Of a stretch of 40,430 nt of DNA, positions 35,246-40,430 are shown in pieces (position 1 is the first letter of the stretch; each line of letters opens with the position of its first letter). The stretch is taken from contig CANQSD010000004.1 of the NCBI GenBank assembly GCA_947626385.1, positions 1 through 40,430 on the forward strand. The letters are read 5' to 3'. Source of the DNA: an uncultured Oscillospiraceae bacterium (GTDB taxonomy: Bacteria > Bacillota > Clostridia > Oscillospirales > Oscillospiraceae). A model generated the notes under the pieces. The model was not told the DNA's origin, searched no databases, and saw only the letters and a program-made list of their open reading frames with translations. Made by a program: the position numbers and the translations under genes.

Positions 35246-36040
35246 CTAATTTAATCCGGGCAGTCGGATAATAGCCCCCTGGGAGCCCCGGACGCCGGCG
35301 GTGGCCCGGTGGGACCAATATTTTTCCGGCGCGCACATGGTGCACTCCGGCGACACGTCGATGTGCGCCTCCGTGAGCCCCGCCCGCAGCAGGAGCGCCC
35401 GGTTGACGCCCTTCAGGTCCACGAAGCTCTTGCCCACGCTTCTTCCGGGGGCGATGAACGCCTCCCCGGCGTCCCCCAGCGCGTCCCGGACGGCGGCGGG
35501 CACCTCGGGGCCCGTCTCAAAACAGCATTTCGAGATGCCGGGGCCGACGGCGGCCCGGATGTCACCGGGGTCCGCCCCCAGGCGCGCCATGGCCTCCACG
35601 GTCCTCCCGGCGATATCCGCCACGGTCCCCCGCCAGCCGGCGTGGGCCGCCCCGACGATATGCCGGACCGGGTCATAGAGGAGGAGGGGGATGCAGTCGG
35701 CGGTGAAAATGATGAGGCCAAGACCGTGCCGGTCCGTCACCAGCCCGTCACAGGCAGGGACCTCGTCAAAGGGCTCCCGGGCGTCGCCGGCGGTGACGGT
35801 CCGGACGGTGTTTCCGTGGACCTGCTTTGTGAAGCAGAGCTTTTCGACGCCCAGGGCGGCTTTTAAGCGCCGGTAGTTCTCCCGGACGGCCTCCGGGTCG
35901 TCCCCCAGGCTCTCGGACAGGTTCAGGGAGGCGTAGATCCCCCGGCTCACCCCGCCGAAGCGCGTGGTGAACCCGTGGGGGCAGGAAAGAAGGTCCGACG
36001 CCATGAGCGTCAGGCCCTGGGGCGCGATCTCAGAAAACAT
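35246..36040 (-). CDS. pgeF: Polyphenol oxidase/laccase-domain family protein (YfiH/PgeF)
   Basis: GFTTRFGGVSRGIYASLNLSESLGDDPEAVRENYRRL, QVHGNTVR, ADCIPLLLYDPVRHIVGAAHAGWRGT, GISKCCFETG. Confidence 0.92.
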   Translation of the reverse strand: MFSEIAPQGLTLMASDLLSCPHGFTTRFGGVSRGIYASLNLSESLGDDPEAVRENYRRLKAALGVEKLCFTKQVHGNTVRTVTAGDAREPFDEVPACDGLVTDRHGLGLIIFTADCIPLLLYDPVRHIVGAAHAGWRGTVADIAGRTVEAMARLGADPGDIRAAVGPGISKCCFETGPEVPAAVRDALGDAGEAFIAPGRSVGKSFVDLKGVNRALLLRAGLTEAHIDVSPECTMCAPEKYWSHRATAGVRGSQGAIIRLPGLN

Positions 36041-36046
36041 GGGCTC

Positions 36047-38857
<2,811 letters not shown>

Positions 38858-39021
38858 GTCCTTCCATGCTTATAACATAAGTAAATCCCATTATAGCACA
38901 ACTTTCCCAATAAAAAAAGAAGAAAATTCGTCTCGCGGCTTGTTTACAAAAACTTCACATTTCCGCCCGCCGGTTTTAGTATAATTTGAATACTTTATCA
39001 CTTTTCGAAAGGTTTGAGACG

Positions 39022-40035
39022 ATGAAAAGATTTCTTTGCCTGCTCCTGGGCCTTGTCCTGGCCCTGTCCCTGGCCGCCTGCGCGGAGGAGAACACGGACC
39101 CCAGCGGCTCCACCGGCCCCGGCGATTCCTCCGCCCCCGCCGTGGACTTCACCGCCTTCTCCAAGGGCTTTGACGAGAGGGGCTACTTTGAGGGCCTGAC
39201 GGCCCTGGACTGCGTGACGCTCCCGGCCTATGAGGACGTGGTCATACCGGAATTTGCCCACGTCACCTCCGGCCGCGTCATCAGCGACGGCGACTTCGTG
39301 AACATCGACTACGTGGGGAGCATCGACGGCGTGGAATTCTCCGGCGGCAGCACCCAGGGCCAGGGCACCGACATCGTGGTGGGCTACACCAGCTACATCG
39401 ACGACTTCATCGAACAGCTCAAGGGCCACGCCCCCGGTGAGAACTTCGACATCGTGGTCACCTTCCCGGACCCCTACCAGAATAACCCGGACCTTGCCGG
39501 CAAGGACGCTGTTTTCAACATCACCGTCAACTTCATCTGGGATGTCACCGAGGAGAAGGCCAAGACCATCGGCTTTACCGGCCTTACCGGCTTGCGCCAG
39601 TACGTGGCCGCCGGGTACGGCGTGGAGTCGATCATCAGCTCCTCCCAAGTGGTCCTCAGCACCTTCGCCTCCTTCTGTGAGGTGGACAACATCCCCGACG
39701 ACGTCCTCTCCACCGTCCGGGAGCTCATCAGCAATTCCATCACCGCCCAGGCCGCCTCCTCCGGCGTGGACGTCGCCACCTACCTTGCGTACTACTACGG
39801 CACCGACTCCCTGGACGCGGTCCTGGACGACCAGACCAGACCCACCACGGAGATGTACGTCATCTTCCAGGCCGTGGCCGAGCGGGAGAACATCGTCCCC
39901 ACCGACGAGGACATCGCCAACGCGGGGCTCACCGAGTATGTGGACACCTACGGCAAGCCCTACTTCCTGTTCTCTCTGATCCAGCAGAAGGTCTCCGCCC
40001 TCATTACGCAGAAGCTGACGACCGAGACGGAGTGA
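39022..40035 (+). CDS. Lipoprotein with FKBP/trigger-factor-like PPIase domain
   Basis: Signal/lipobox MKRFLCLLLGLVLALSLAAC; DGDFVNIDYVGSIDGVEFSGGSTQGQGTDIVVGYTSYIDDFIEQLKGHAPGENFDIVVTFPDPY; helical C-terminal region. Confidence 0.85.
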   Translation: MKRFLCLLLGLVLALSLAACAEENTDPSGSTGPGDSSAPAVDFTAFSKGFDERGYFEGLTALDCVTLPAYEDVVIPEFAHVTSGRVISDGDFVNIDYVGSIDGVEFSGGSTQGQGTDIVVGYTSYIDDFIEQLKGHAPGENFDIVVTFPDPYQNNPDLAGKDAVFNITVNFIWDVTEEKAKTIGFTGLTGLRQYVAAGYGVESIISSSQVVLSTFASFCEVDNIPDDVLSTVRELISNSITAQAASSGVDVATYLAYYYGTDSLDAVLDDQTRPTTEMYVIFQAVAERENIVPTDEDIANAGLTEYVDTYGKPYFLFSLIQQKVSALITQKLTTETE

Positions 40036-40116
40036 CGGTTCCGTGGTGACTGCCAAAGCTTGCGCGGCATAGAATGTCTTGCGGGGAACCGCGAAAATGC
40101 TTTGGACAGTGGTACC

Positions 40117-40430
40117 ATGGAAAACGACTTGAGCATAGACAGCCGCCTCATCGGTAGCGCCCTGGAGCGCGCCGGGGTGTCCGTGCCGGCGCCGCCGGAG
40201 CCGGACTCCGGCGAAAAGCCTCGGGAGGAGCCGGCGCTGAGGGGCTTCATCCTTCGCGCCGCGGCCGCCGGGAGGACCTACGCGCTCCTGGCCATCAAGA
40301 CCACGGGGACCCGGGCCCACCGGGAGCTCCACGCCATGGCCCGGGAGGAGCGGGACACGGAAAAGGCCCTCCAGACCGAGTACCTGATCCTCACCGGCGA
40401 CACCGTGGCCGTGCCCCACGCCCGCCAGGA
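40117..40430 (+). CDS. Hypothetical protein, truncated by window edge
   Basis: Open frame MENDLSIDSRLIGSALERAGVSVPAPPEPDSGEKPREEPALRGFILRAAAAGRTYALLAIKTTGTRAHRELHAMAREERDTEKALQ... Confidence 0.6.
   Translation, partial: MENDLSIDSRLIGSALERAGVSVPAPPEPDSGEKPREEPALRGFILRAAAAGRTYALLAIKTTGTRAHRELHAMAREERDTEKALQTEYLILTGDTVAVPHARQ

Noticed and set aside
38998-40419. 473-aa - strand ORF opposite the PPIase lipoprotein
   Set aside because: Shadow ORF; the + strand has a signal peptide, lipobox and recognisable PPIase domain.

Overview
The window is a GC-rich Firmicutes/Clostridia-like chromosome (taxon inferred from protein content only). A conserved minus-strand run secA - yfiH/pgeF - oligopeptide-type SBP - cdd - ychF is interrupted by a ~33 kb integrative element, about 124..33111. 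Both junctions can be read directly. The 5' end of ychF appears twice: at 140 (ATGAAATTAGGCATCGTCGGCCTT..., open into the rest of ychF) and at 33120 (ATGAAGCTTGGCATCGTAGCCTTTTAG, dead after 8 codons). They share the 8-bp core GGCATCGT, so the element inserted at codons 4-6 of ychF and supplied a replacement RBS, start codon and first codons. Inside the left end are a tyrosine integrase, an excisionase-like protein and a 22-bp probable arm-site repeat that is found again near the right end. The interior carries: an SF3/D5-type helicase; two divergently oriented Rep-like proteins around an AT-rich intergenic region with a perfect palindrome; three diverged paralogs of an apparently undescribed 'FHxLS' family; a serine recombinase; an amidoligase + class-II glutamine amidotransferase + YqaJ + DUF932 cassette; an operon of membrane protein, TerB-like/beta-helix protein and WYL regulator with a terminator and an 18-bp palindrome upstream; an AAA+ ATPase operon with two membrane proteins; two AAA/DUF4143 ATPases; an Xre/phosphoesterase region; and IS630 and IS66 sequences. 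I recognised no conjugation machinery (VirB4, coupling protein) and no phage structural genes. The best candidates for undescribed systems are the WYL/TerB/beta-helix/membrane operon, the AAA+/membrane operon and the FHxLS family. All functional claims are from reading motifs by eye; no searches were run.
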